The notes beneath the pieces were generated by a model. That model ran no database searches. It saw only the letters and a program-made list of their open reading frames with translations, and was not told the DNA's origin. DNA of 64,000 bases from Aurelia coerulea (lineage: Eukaryota > Cnidaria > Scyphozoa > Semaeostomeae > Ulmaridae): positions 11,632,501 through 11,696,500 of the forward strand of contig CM076960.1 of the NCBI GenBank assembly GCA_039566865.1. Reading direction: 5' to 3'. Positions 1 through 10,639 of the stretch are shown piece after piece (the first letter of the stretch is position 1; every line of letters starts with the position of its first letter). The translations under genes were made by a program, and so were the position numbers.

Positions 1-34
1 ACTGCAAAGAGAAATCAATTCTGTATGAACATAC

Positions 35-184
35 CTAGAGTGGGAATAGGGACACCAGGTTGTATGCCAATAGATAGAATCATGTTGCCAAATGCAAGAT
101 AATTTAACCCAAACGGTTTTTTCCAGATGTTGTGCATTGTCAGTTTCAACTCTACTTGTCCAGTAGGACCAATTTGTAATTTTC
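35..184 (-). CDS. Probable internal exon, phase 1-1, host gene of unknown function
   Basis: Read on the minus strand, a pyrimidine-rich acceptor ending TTTTGCAG precedes 150 nt of open frame, which ends at a CTAG/GTATG donor. Both junctions are phase 1, so the exon adds exactly 50 codons. The peptide starts KLQIGPTGQVELKL and contains IWKKPFGLNYLAFGN; it reads like an ordinary beta-rich secreted domain, not like a transposon protein. The 8499-8777 exon ends in the matching phase, so the two could be spliced directly, giving a junction reading ITFKG then KLQIG. I do not recognise the family. The exon call is an inference from frame, phase and splice signals; RNA evidence would decide it. Confidence 0.5.
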
Positions 185-500
185 CTGCAAAATAAAATCG
201 AGAAAGTTGTTTGATAATATGCCGGATTATGATATTCTCCATTTCAATATTCCTTGATCATAATATTATATTTTTCTTTGGTACTGCAGAGTCAAACACC
301 GTCTCGAATAAGATGTCACCCGAGATTTGCCACAACGCAAAATTCCTTTGCAAAACACTGGTGTTGTTATTTTTCGCGGAAATTTGCAGGTGAAATCTAA
401 CTTGAGACAGACTAGTATAGGTTTCAGGAATCGGATTAACTACATGGTATCCCAACAATTGTGCCCTGATTGCGTGGCTGCTGTGGAAGAGCTGTGACTT

Positions 501-661
501 CAATAGACGATTGCGCTAAAGATGGTGGCGAAGATTTTTTTTACCAAGATGCACTGCGCTCTTCGATCGAAAACCTATAGAATCGCTAAAGAATCTTAAT
601 TAGAACGTAATACATCTTGATAAAAATTCCATGCCGCCATCGTTGGCGCAATCGTCAATAG
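501..661. mobile_element. Short MITE with about 25-bp inverted ends
   Basis: The left end, ATAGACGATTGCGC followed by a GATGGTGGCG block, is repeated inverted at the right end (CGCCATCGTTGGCGCAATCGTC). The whole unit is about 160 bp with no ORF. No clear target duplication was seen, so the superfamily is not assigned. Confidence 0.5.
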
Positions 662-1067
662 TCCGTCTGTCACAAATTGCATGGAACAGGCTTCAACTTT
701 TAGTTTGAAATCTTGCTTTGGTCAATATGACAAGTTGTTTTTTTCAGTGATTCATTTTAAGTGGGCTGAAACGATTTCTAGATATTTAAGGCTCATTTAG
801 GCCCACTATGCATGCCGTATCGAGGCGTGGACCCCTATTTTAACCCTAGTTCATATGGGGGGCGAGGTTTTGCTTGCCATGTTTTTAAACGAGATCAGCT
901 ATGTCCCCCAACCTCCCTGACTTTTACTAATTATCAATTGGCTACATTTTGATTGAAAAAGTGTTGAACAATTGAGCTTACAGGTCACGTGACATGTCCA
1001 TATTTGGAAGGAGGTAGCAGCAAAATCATTGTTTTCAATTTTTTAAATACCGGGTATCTCAAAAAAG

Positions 1068-2024
1068 TAGGGGCGAGCGGGGTCAATTGTAACACTTTTT
1101 GGAAAATCAGCCATATCGTCTAACAATGATTAATTGCGCTCTTGAAGGTAAATGATATTGTAGTTGAATCCCTTGGAATGAAATAGGCTTTACTTTCCAT
1201 CACATGGAACCAATTTTTTTGACGCTGTGATAGTTTTAAAATCAGTGGCCAAGTGTTACAATTGCCCCGGTAACAAAGAGCAATGGTAACAGATGGTTGC
1301 AGCAATTGCTATATATGTTTAAATCATCACAGATGATTATTGTACGACTCTGCTTTTTCCTTGAACAAATGTAACACCAAGTGGCAGATAATTCATGGCT
1401 TTAAAAAGAAAACATTAGAAATAAGATGTGGTTCTTATTTCTTTGTAAATTTTGATGCATCAGTTGGAAAAAATTGAAGCGATTGAGAAAAAAATGTTCC
1501 TTATTTACAAATTTCAACTCTTAGCTATTTGATACTGCATTGAGGCACATTGGTCGACCAGATTAGAAAATGAATCAAAAACAAACCATCAGCCAGCTTA
1601 CACCGGGGCAATTGTAAAAGCGTGTTACAAATGCCCTGAACTGGTGAGCTATCGTTATTTTCCATTTTCACGTCTCATAAGCTGTGGATCTTAAATGTTT
1701 TAACGTAGTTTTTATCCTAAATAGATGCCATATTTGTGATGTGAAAATAAAATTTTTTACTCAAGAGCAACGTCTTTCAGACACAAATTTACATTGAAAG
1801 CACGTATTCACTTTCATACTCAAAAGCATCTTTCCCCCTTAAATTGTTGCAGACTTGGCTGAATATTCCTGTATCTCAAGTCGTATGTAGAGGGTTATCA
1901 TGAGCATGATCTGTGAAAAAATCAGATTGTTTGCACTTTTCTGCAAGGCGTCAGAGTCGGTGTTACAATTGCCCCGTGTTACAATTGTACAATTGTCTCC
2001 GGTCTCCCCTACCCCCTTTTGACT
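1068..2024. mobile_element. MITE-like element with GGGG...CAATTGTAACAC ends
   Basis: The left end reads GTAGGGGCGAGCGGGG then TCAATTGTAACAC. The right end carries the inverse (GTGTTACAATTG...CTCCCCTACC). Further ACAATTG/CCCCGG motifs occur at about 1258, 1605 and 1970. The body has no credible ORF. Confidence 0.45.
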
Positions 2025-2528
2025 GAACAAGGAAACAAAACGAGAAAAAATTTATAGACTTTTTGAATTCATGGATAGATTTTTTGGTCTTCAACTTAAA
2101 TGCGCAAACGTTGCATTTTTAAATCGACCACCAAACACCGGAGATATGAGTTCACAAGGTCAAAATGTGGAGTGCACCTGAAACCAGAGGTTTTGAGAAA
2201 TGGCCTAGCTATAATTTGACACCACAAGCAAGCATTTTGCAAAAGAATTTTCAATTTTGACCTTTAGTTTCTATTTTTGAAAAGATTTATGCCTTTAGTT
2301 ACCTCAATTGTTCTGAAGTGACTTTTCTTTTGAGGAATCGGTCCTTGCATTGCATTCGATCCCAAGTGTTTTGTATTAAAGAAGAGGAAAAGGAGCACAC
2401 GCACGGTTATTTTGGAAATGCGGCAAGACTTTATCATTCTTACTACATTTTTAATATATTTGTTTAATCAGCACCATATCTATGCCTCTTTTATTCTTTT
2501 CAAAAGCAAAAAAATTGAAACCTGAAGT

Positions 2529-3532
2529 CTGCATGCAGATGATTCTTGTTTAATTGTTAGAGACAAAAACATTGACCTAATAGAGAGCAATTTAAATAGA
2601 AATTTCAACTCCCTCTGTGATTGGTTTGTAGAAAACAAACTAAGCATTCACTTTGGAGAGGACAAAACCAAATCCATTCTCTTTGGACAAAAAAAAAGCA
2701 AGAACTTGAAAAGTTGGACATTAAGAGAGGTGATATAAGGATTAAACAGTATTCAACAGTCACATATCTGGGATGTGTCCTAGATGAAAATCTCTCTGGG
2801 GAGTCGATGACGACTAAGATGCTTGGAAAAATATAGCAAGCTAAAATTCCTATTCAGGAAACAAAACTTCCTGGATAGATCCCTTCGCAGGTTGCTTTTA
2901 AATGCTCTTATTAAACCTCATTTTGATTATGCATGCACCTCTTGGTATTCAGGGTTGAATAAGAGGCTGTCCAAAAAAATTCAGACGGCACAAAACAAAT
3001 GCATTCGTTTTTACCTTGATTTAAAAAACACAGCAAAATCACAGAATTCAAGTCTATAGATTGGCTCCCTACAAAGAACAGGATGGATCAATGTGTCTGT
3101 GTCAACATAATGAAGTTTTTTAGAGAAACTGCCCCAACATACAGTGCTGAGATATTCCGTCCAGTCAACCAGGGCCGAACAACACGAAGGTCCAAGTTCA
3201 AATTGGATATTCCATTTCGCAAAACTACTGCTGGACAAAAATTTCTATCTTATCTAGGGCCCAAAACATGGAATAGTCTTTCATCAGAGATTAAGTCAAC
3301 AAACAATATCAACACATTGAAACATAAGATCAAAGAGAACTTTTACCAAAACATACAAAAAGAGGAAGATGACATATTTGTCTTCTATAAAGACTTGTCA
3401 TCTTGTCTCCCGATCATGGTATGGTCTTATAAACCATGTTTTATACCGAAAACTAACTACAGTTTTGTATATATTTTTTTTCTTACGTTTTTCGTTGAAC
3501 CAGCACCTCTAAGGGGACCATTATGGAATTAA
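2529..3532 (+). pseudogene. LINE reverse transcriptase, C-terminal remnant
   Basis: Three successive frames spell the 3' part of a Jockey-superfamily (CR1/L2-like) ORF2. The order is an ADD catalytic triplet (HADDSCLIV) at 2532-2555, then CDWFVENKLSIHFG, YLGCVLDENLSGESM and LLNALIKPHFDYA, and last the C-terminal block with FLSYLGPKTWNSLSSEIK. Frames change at an A-run near 2690 and again near 2830 and 3060, so it is dead. The copy is 5'-truncated just before the ADD box and ends in a CATA repeat, as a LINE tail would. Confidence 0.8.
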
Positions 3533-3669
3533 GGTCATCTTGACCTTTTAATGCTATCCCTGCCACTGTAATTAGGGGTGTTTTTCCTTTACGTTTTTAA
3601 CATTATACATTGTATTGTATCTATTTTTATATTATATAACTTGTAAATACTTGTAATTGTGGCAAATGA

Positions 3670-3709
3670 TACACACATACATACATACATACATACATAC
3701 ATACATACA
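3670..3709. repeat. (CATA)n microsatellite at LINE tail
   Basis: About ten ACATACAT units directly follow the LINE 3' UTR. They are probably the element's own simple-repeat tail. Confidence 0.8.
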
Positions 3710-4499
3710 CAGTCAACAGGTACTTTGGAAAATGTCCATGATACAAATCATGACTAGGCCCTTATTCAAAACCTCTGGTTTCGAATGCACTGTAAATTTT
3801 GACTTTGCGAACTTGTATCTCCGGTGTTTGGTGGATGATTTCTAATTGCAAGGTATGTGCATCAAAGTTGAAGATTGATAAATTTAGCTTTGAAGTCGAG
3901 TAGCAATGATATCTTATTGTTTGGTTCCTATTTCCAATCAAAGTCAAAATGGGGGAATTCTTTTTAGACACCCGGTAGAAAGATTTTATCAAATTATGAA
4001 GTATTACATAGCAAATGAATTAGCAAAGGGCCTCAATTTGATACCGGAATTTCTGGAATTTGATGATTTCATCATTTCTTGATAATAACGTCATTTTGGT
4101 CACCATTTTGGACCAATTAGCAATTTTTTCGAAGTTTTTCAAACTTTCTCAATAAAAAGCACTCTTATGATGCATTTGTAATAGGTTATCACCATTTTCC
4201 AGGTTCTTTTGGTCTCTTTTTACATAGAACAAATTAATCGCACAAACGATGTTATCAGAATTGGCTAATTTCTGCCAAAATATCACTCAAAAATCTTTAT
4301 TTTAAATGAAACAATATTTCATAGGGGGGGAGGGGGTGGAAAGCATCCCCCATAAAATGGTAGCTCGAAAAAAGCCCATATGGATTAAGGTTAACGTCCC
4401 TTCCAAAGGATGGCAAAATGAGTTGTGAGGTCAGGCCTCCACGAGGTCACACATGCGGAGTTTGACCTCTCTTGACCGAGCTTAACTTTAGTCACCTCG

Positions 4500-4700
4500 C
4501 GGAAACTGTATTAGCCACTCGGTCATTCATCCCGCTTTGCTGATATATGGCAGAGTAAATGCAAACTAAGTGGTTGCTTCAAAAACAGCATTTCTACTTC
4601 CCCCCAGCAATGTAAAAATCAAGTAATGTTTAACAGAAAGGATTCCTGCATCATATTCAAATTTTCTCTACACTCTTTAAAACGTCTTAAAGATAACCAA
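4500..4700. repeat. Left arm of an inverted repeat around the 4715-5264 MITE
   Basis: Reverse-complemented, 4535-4600 (TGCTGTTTTTGAAGCAACCA) matches 5345-5415 and more loosely 8080-8140. This is an uncharacterised interspersed repeat. The 4715-5264 MITE appears to sit between its arms. Confidence 0.4.
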
Positions 4701-4714
4701 CATTATTAGCACTT

Positions 4715-5264
4715 TTAACCTTATCTCACCTGGGCCCTTTGAAGCGATAAATACCTAAGGAGCCCCCCCCCTTTTCTTCGCTGTTATAGTAGCTATAAGC
4801 TTTAAACTTGGCAAATTGATGGAATGCGGTGCAAACAATCAAAATCACATGATTAAGTCAATTATCTCTATTTTTCTTGTTGCTAGGACAATAAGAAGAT
4901 GTTATGTTATGATTATCATGATTGTTACCAACATGATTGAAACAATGAAATGAGGCATTAAATTAAAATATTTTGTTTCAAATTGAGTCGGATATGAGCA
5001 AATACATGTGTAGGCATAATTTGGCATATATTTTAGATTAATATCTGCAACAAATAAAAAAAGTATACAAATTTTGTTGACTACACAGCAAAACATTGGT
5101 TGCCATAGTTAGAATCTTAAAACATTTTCATCATTCCATCATTCGATAAAATCAAAGTAGCGGAATCTTGACATCCTGCTTTGCATATCTTAGCATTGGT
5201 AATAACAGTGTGGCTAGGGGGGGGGGGGGGTGGAATCCATCTCCCCCAGGTGAGATAGGGTTAA
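4715..5264. mobile_element. TTAA-flanked (piggyBac-like) MITE, CACCTGGG subfamily
   Basis: TTAA-CCTTATCTCACCTGGG on the left faces CCCAGGTGAGATAGGG-TTAA on the right. Just inside the right end is a G-run followed by TGGAATCCA and a C-run, a perfect subterminal hairpin; the left counterpart is only the C-run. It is clearly the same subfamily as 10965-11546, sharing the interior AATCACATGATTAA and GATTATCATGATTG blocks. It has no ORF. Confidence 0.8.
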
Positions 5265-5905
5265 AAGTGAAGAAAGAATTCAAATACAACGCCAGGACCC
5301 TTTTTTTATGAAAATTTACTTAATTTTGACAGTTATGTAGAACATAGAAGTGCTGTTTTTGAAGTAACCACTAATTTTGCCTTTCTTCTGCGATAAATCA
5401 GCAACCACTTGTCAGATTGACTCAAACAAGGTATAAAAATATAAGTTGAAGCCTGACCTATGCAGCTATGTAAAACAGAGAAAATTGTCAGGAAATTTGT
5501 CCCTTTCCAAGTTTTAGTATTGCCATCCTTTTCAATTCTTTCTCGAGTATTTTGAATATTTAGGATTAACTGCACACTTCCTGCAAAAGCAATGCAACAC
5601 CCAAGACCTTCATCTTCTTGCCTTTACGTATGGAATTATGTTATCAAGAACTAGGTCACAAACCTGAAGGTATCATTGCCTCAAATTTGCAGCGAGGTTT
5701 TGCAGCATTAGATTATAAATTAAATAGTTTTTATTTCAAAGATAAACAATTGTCGAAAGAGGATCTAGTAATTCATCTTCAGGGTTATCTAGCCCATTAC
5801 ATCATATGATCGAAGCACTTGCATTGTAACAGTTTAAAAGTTATTGATCATATGTTCAATATGTACTTTGATAATGTTTAGACATCTCTCTTTGCATGCA
5901 TCCCC

Positions 5906-6090
5906 TTAACCCTATTTTAGTTGGGGCAAATTTGCCCCCCTCCTAGTAAACTTTTTGTTATAACTCTACCAGGAGAGCAATTTTGGCACGGAAACTTTCT
6001 GACATTTTGCTGCTACTTATTGTGCAACAACTCATGAAGTTTTATAAATACATTTTGAGAAATGAGGGGGAGGGAAACAACTTTCCGGAA
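5906..6090. mobile_element. Left end of a TTAA-type MITE (right end not found)
   Basis: TTAA-CCCTATTTTAGTTGGGG followed by GCAAATTTGCCCCCC has the family's terminus and hairpin. I could not find a matching AGGG-TTAA end to the right, so this is a fragment or a diverged copy. Confidence 0.35.
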
Positions 6091-8498
6091 CTGACTCTGT
6101 CAAAATCGCCAATTCTCGAACATTAATTTTTGCGAAAAAAGTAGCAAAATTGCAATGTTTTGCAAAGATATTTTGCAGGGTAGTGCTACTTGATGTAATC
6201 TATCATAATTTCTATGTTTGGATGGAAATTGTGCTCCAAATTTAATTTTATCGCATTTTTCCAGATTTTGACCGATTTTGCCACTTTTCTTGACCATACA
6301 AAGAAAAATGCCGACGCAAGCAATAATGACGGCTAATAATGACCAATAATAATAACCACTATAGGGGTGATATTCAGATAAACAGATTAAGCTTGACAAT
6401 AAGAAGTTTCCAAGTTTATTTGAAAATGATAGTCCCAATGCACCTTTTTGGTCATTTAAATATATCAAAAATAAACTGTTGCATAAAAAGCGGCTACTAG
6501 CCGAAAACATTAAATTTCGCTGGAATGAATCATCTGACACAAATGAAATAGAAGGCCCCACATTTAAGAAACCACCTAAAAGAAACTTTTAGGCTACTGA
6601 AAAATAATTAGCCCCCTACTTATATGAAACTCTTGGGGCTCTCACGTAAACTAAAGTTTGGTAACGTTTGGTAACGTAAAGTTTAAGCAGTAATGAGTGT
6701 GGTAACAACTATAGCGAGGATTCTTTCCGAATTTTTGGTAGGGCAAGGTCTGTCTTCCAGCTCAAGGTTTTAGGAGCAGAGTTTATTAAACTTCGAGAAC
6801 CCTCCCTCTGCCGACAGAAGGAGTTTGCTCTCATGCTGCAAGTGTTCTAATTTGCGCCAAAGGCTTTGATCTTTGGAGATTGTTGATTGAGTTTAGCTAA
6901 TAAGTGGCTTAGGTGTTATTGGTGTGTGATTTTCAATTTTCTTTTTTTCGTCTGCTAATAAAATTGGCTTGTTTTATTGTTAATTTGTTCTTCGCACGAA
7001 CCAAACTGACGAGAGTACGAAGAAACGCATATTTGGTGATTTCACGTTGATCTTTACAGCAGTTACTGGTGAGTTACTAACTTATTTCTTTTCTTCCAAG
7101 TTTTAAGTTTAACTGGGTTTTCCCTTACAGTATTTAACAGTTTTTCTCTTCTTACAGGTTTATTTTGGTTGTTATTTCTTTTACATGAGTTAACAGTCTT
7201 CTTTTTACTGATTTCGGTGTGTTGTTGCGTTTGTGGGTTTAATATGATGAAACCGTTATTTAAGGCTATTTTCAAACTAAAGTTTCTTGTATCTTGATCC
7301 ACACTAGGCCCTGGTCTGATTGTCTGGAGGCATTGCACTTGATGTAGAGCTCATAAGAAATTGCTAGCAAGCTTAGCAGAATTTACCTAGTTTTAATTAC
7401 ACTTTTGTCAATCATTGAAGACATACACATATGGTAAATAAAACTATCAATAACGCCATTCTGTTGTAACCAATTGTTCCAGGACTTTTCAGAAAAAAAA
7501 AACAGAAATTTAAGAAACTTTTAGTCCGAAAGATTGAAAATTTCATAGATGTACGAAACATTTCACGCTAATGTGTGAAAAAAGGATTATTAAATGCGGT
7601 ATTACTGTAGTTGATGCATAGTATATGCAAAAGAAATCTCCGGGGAATTCAAAAAGAATAGAAAAATAATTAGAGGTCAAATTGAGGTAGCATCGCATAT
7701 GAACAGTAGGAAGGAGGAATCTAATATAGCAAATCATTTAATTGTTTAGATTCTGTTAAGAGCACCAAGATCTTTCACAGTAACATTCATAAATGATCTA
7801 GGTATCCTGCACAAAAGAAATACTGTTGTTGAAAAACCCTTTTGACAACGAAGTCTCTGTTCAGGCAATTGCAGGCGTCCATCAGACATTTTGCTTCTCA
7901 AAAGTAATGAAGTCGTTTTAAATCAACAATATTGCGTTCACCAGGCTGCTTGGTCAATGTTCTTGATTTATATGGTCATTAATTACTCCCAAATCCGTTT
8001 TCTGGCATAACTGTAAAGTTTAAGCTTATCTAATATTAAAATTCAAGTTATAAGGTTAAGTACGAAGATAAAAATATCTGGGTTTGAAGCAACGAGTGAT
8101 TGTGACTTTCTTTCTCAATAAATCAGCCACCACTTGTCAGATTTTCACAAACTCAGTGCCAAACTCTAAGTCGAAATATTTTCTATTCACAAATCTGAAC
8201 AATGAGAAAGTTAGATTTATGTCTCCTCCACAGTAGCCATTCAAAAGGAGCACATGTTTTTGGGACACACTGTACATCAAATGAAAGCACATCAGTCAGA
8301 CGTCCAGAAAATCAATATCTAATTCATGTCAAAACTTTCATTTCAGAGAAATTAAAGTTTTCAACCAGCAACCTATTTTTAGTACACCGCTTAGACTAGA
8401 CCATTATCTAGTCCAAATATTCTAAATTCTCAAAGGCCACTTGCAAGCTGTCCTAATATAGAGCACTGAAATCATTATGAATAGAGATAATTGGTAAC
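6091..8498. other. No recognisable gene
   Basis: This is AT-rich sequence. A 153-codon minus-strand open frame (6100-6561) has one possible membrane segment but no homologue I recognise. A short palindrome of GTTTGGTAACG repeats lies at 6655-6680. A roughly 80-bp stretch at 8070-8180 is a diverged copy of 5340-5420. I see no splice-bounded exon. Confidence 0.4.
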
Positions 8499-8777
8499 CT
8501 TTGAAAGTTATTTTTGGCTCTTTCAGCTTCAATACTACTTCGAAATATATCTCAGTTTCTGCTCCAACACTGACAACGAGACTAACATCCGTGAGCTGTA
8601 GATCTCCTTGGATTTTAATTGTTCCTTTGTAGCTGGCTTTCAGTGTCATGCCATTCGCTCGAATTTTACCTTCCAGGTAAAAGTTTGTATCTTGTGGTAA
8701 TATTGCTTTTATCTCGGTGCACAGCTTGTTGCCTTTACAATCATTTGGAAGTGTGAAAGCTGCTCTCAGCAAGGCAC
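8499..8777 (-). CDS. Probable internal exon, phase 1-1, secreted/membrane protein
   Basis: On the minus strand a TTATTGTTAG acceptor is followed by 279 nt of open frame ending at AAAG/GTTACC. Both junctions are phase 1 (93 codons). The peptide begins ALLRAAFTLPNDCKGNKLC, with a likely disulphide pair C..C. It continues with FYLEGKIRANGMTLKASYKG and ends VVLKLKEPKITFK. Alternating polar/hydrophobic residues suggest beta strands in an extracellular domain. Symmetric 1-1 exons are typical of shuffled metazoan extracellular modules. Family unknown. This is the best host-gene exon in the window. Confidence 0.6.
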
Positions 8778-9656
8778 CTAACAATAAAAGAATTATTATG
8801 ATACCAATTGCTATCATTCAAGGGATCTTTTACTAGGTGACCAAATATAAAAAGGTTTAAAACTTTACCAAATTTCTTAATCAAACATCTTAGATAAATC
8901 TTGAATGATCATAAATGTCTTCGATTGCCTTTTCGGATAATGAAACTAAAAAATTGAATCGTCCGATGGACAAATGCAAGGGGCAATTCAATCGTTAGAA
9001 AAAGCGTACGAGACTTTTTCAGAATAAAAGATCTTTACGGATTTTTTATGGATTTTCTTGAAAACAAAAGGATTTTCGCCGAATGTGTACCAGATTTTTA
9101 GGAGTGAAATGGCCCACGAAAAACCGGGTACGTAATGGAATCTTGAACAGAAAAATTTTGGGGTTTATTCTTTAAGCGACATGGCATTTCTTATCTCTTT
9201 GCAATTTTGCCGGTTTTGACAGCATTCAAATATTACAGGAAACCGCGCACGATATCCTGACGTTTGCGATATCCTGACATCCTGGCAAATGAATTATGTT
9301 TCAAACCAATTCGCTCTCCTCAAAACACCAAGGATTGCTGTTCATAAGGAGAGTCATCGAAAGTCAGCTCGAGGACCGGAGAGATTCTTTTGCAGAAGGG
9401 GCCCTAAAGTAGGCCTTGGGAAAGAAGCCCTGAACAGGAATTCCCATGACCATTCTCCTGCGAGTCCCAGATGAGTAAAAGAGAGGCACGTTACAAAATT
9501 GTACTCAAGTTCAAGTTCAAGTTTTTCATTTTAAAATTTCAACTAACAAATTCCATCTAACAACAAGTACAAAACTACATCGACAACAACAAATAATATC
9601 AAAGTATACAAAAAGGGCTAAACTAATTTAAATGGAGTTTGTAGGTACGGAATTTC
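8778..9656. other. No recognisable gene
   Basis: There are only short open frames. The stretch around 9240-9480 is somewhat GC-richer and holds a duplicated GATATCCTGACRT phrase at 9252/9270, but no gene or element could be defined. Confidence 0.4.
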
Positions 9657-10555
9657 TTAACCCTAATCCTACCGAGGGGGGGTGTTTTCCACCTACCTGT
9701 CGGTTTTTTGCAGAGCATTCTTTAACGACAAAAGCTATGACCCTCAAAATCTCTGACAAAATTACTAATTATCTATTAGCTACATTTTGAAAAATAAATT
9801 TTTGAACAATAGATGTCACGTGACAGGTGACACTACCATATTTGAAGCAAGGTATTGGAAAAATTAATGATTTTGATATTTTTACTCCCAGAATTAGTTC
9901 CAAATGTTGATTATTGTACTTTAAAAGAATCAGCAAACAATTAGCTTTATATTTTTGTCAATAACAATGGAATTTGCTGACTTCAGCATCCTTAAGTGAT
10001 GACGTCACTCGGGCCGCCATTTTGGGTCATTTTGGGTCATTTTGAAGTTTTTTTCCAACAGATTTCATTAAAAATCCACAGAATTGCGTTATGCAATATT
10101 TTAAAAGCATTTTGAGCCAATTATTAGCAATTTTTGGCAGAAAAACACAATTTTTGGTTATGACGTCATCAATTTTTGTCATTTTCTTTAAAAATAACAG
10201 TCTAAAAACACCTCTATGCATCATATTTGAATTGGAAATGAATAATACGCCAAATAAGAATGGAAAAATTCATTCACATTACCTTCATTCCGTTTTTAGA
10301 ACAAATAAGCTGGAAAACCATATATTTTGACATTTTCCGGCATTATGACGTCATAGGCATTATGACGGCATTATGACGTCATTATGAGGTGGCCACGCCC
10401 AAAACTACCAATCGGCTAAGAATAGTTAGGACTAAACCATTGCCAAGTTTCAATGATTTCTCATTAGTCTACGGCTATTCATAGAGGGGGGGGTGGAAAG
10501 CACCCCCCCCCCCGGCTATGTTAGATAAAAAAAAGCCCGGTAGGATCAGGGTTAA
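9657..10555. mobile_element. TTAA-flanked (piggyBac-like) MITE with CRE/YY1/E-box-like sites
   Basis: The left terminus is TTAA-CCCTAATCCTACCG followed by a G-run. The right terminus is a C-run, then CCCGGTAGGATCAGGG-TTAA. The interior has GTCACGTGAC (9815), four perfect TGACGTCA octamers (10000, 10161, 10346, 10374) and GCCGCCATTTTG (10013). No transposase is encoded. Body architecture parallels 21839-23217. Confidence 0.8.
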
Positions 10556-10639
10556 GGAGGAGCTCTTTCAGTAGATAAAATAATCGAGGAGAGAGCACCC
10601 CCTGTACTAAAGGTCTATTATTTTATAATACTAACGTTT

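Larger units (their letters stand above)
1048..3977. mobile_element. TA-flanked foldback/MITE nested in the TTAA MITE
   Basis: The left end is TA-CCGGGTATCTCAAAAAAG, and the right end is the reverse complement of CCGGGTGTCTAAAAAG followed by TA. A second inverted block supports the pairing: 2101-2205 (CACCAAACACCGGAGATA, ACCAGAGGTTTTGA) recurs inverted at 3745-3850. The TA duplication is Tc1/mariner-like, but no transposase is present. It has itself received the ACAATTG MITE (1068-2024) and a LINE tail. Confidence 0.55.
840..4394. mobile_element. TTAA-flanked (piggyBac-like) MITE, split by nested insertions
   Basis: The left end is TTAA-CCCTAGTTCATATGGGG and the right end is CCATATGGATTAAGG-TTAA. 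TTAA duplications and termini starting CCCT are piggyBac hallmarks. Body sequence (GTCACGTGAC at 984, G-run then TGGAAAGCA near 4330) matches the better preserved copy at 21839-23217. The interior from 1048 to 3977 is foreign. There is no transposase ORF, so it is non-autonomous. Confidence 0.65.

Noticed and set aside
5458..5580. A phase 1-1 exon candidate on the minus strand (SVQLILNIQNTRERIEKDGN...)
   Set aside because: It has good splice signals and length 123, but the sequence overlaps the dispersed repeat also found near 8100-8230, so it is likely chance within a repeat.
6100..6561. 153-codon minus-strand ORF with a hydrophobic stretch (SLLAVIIACVGIFLCMV)
   Set aside because: No recognisable family, AT-rich composition, and it adjoins a MITE end. 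Not enough to call a gene.
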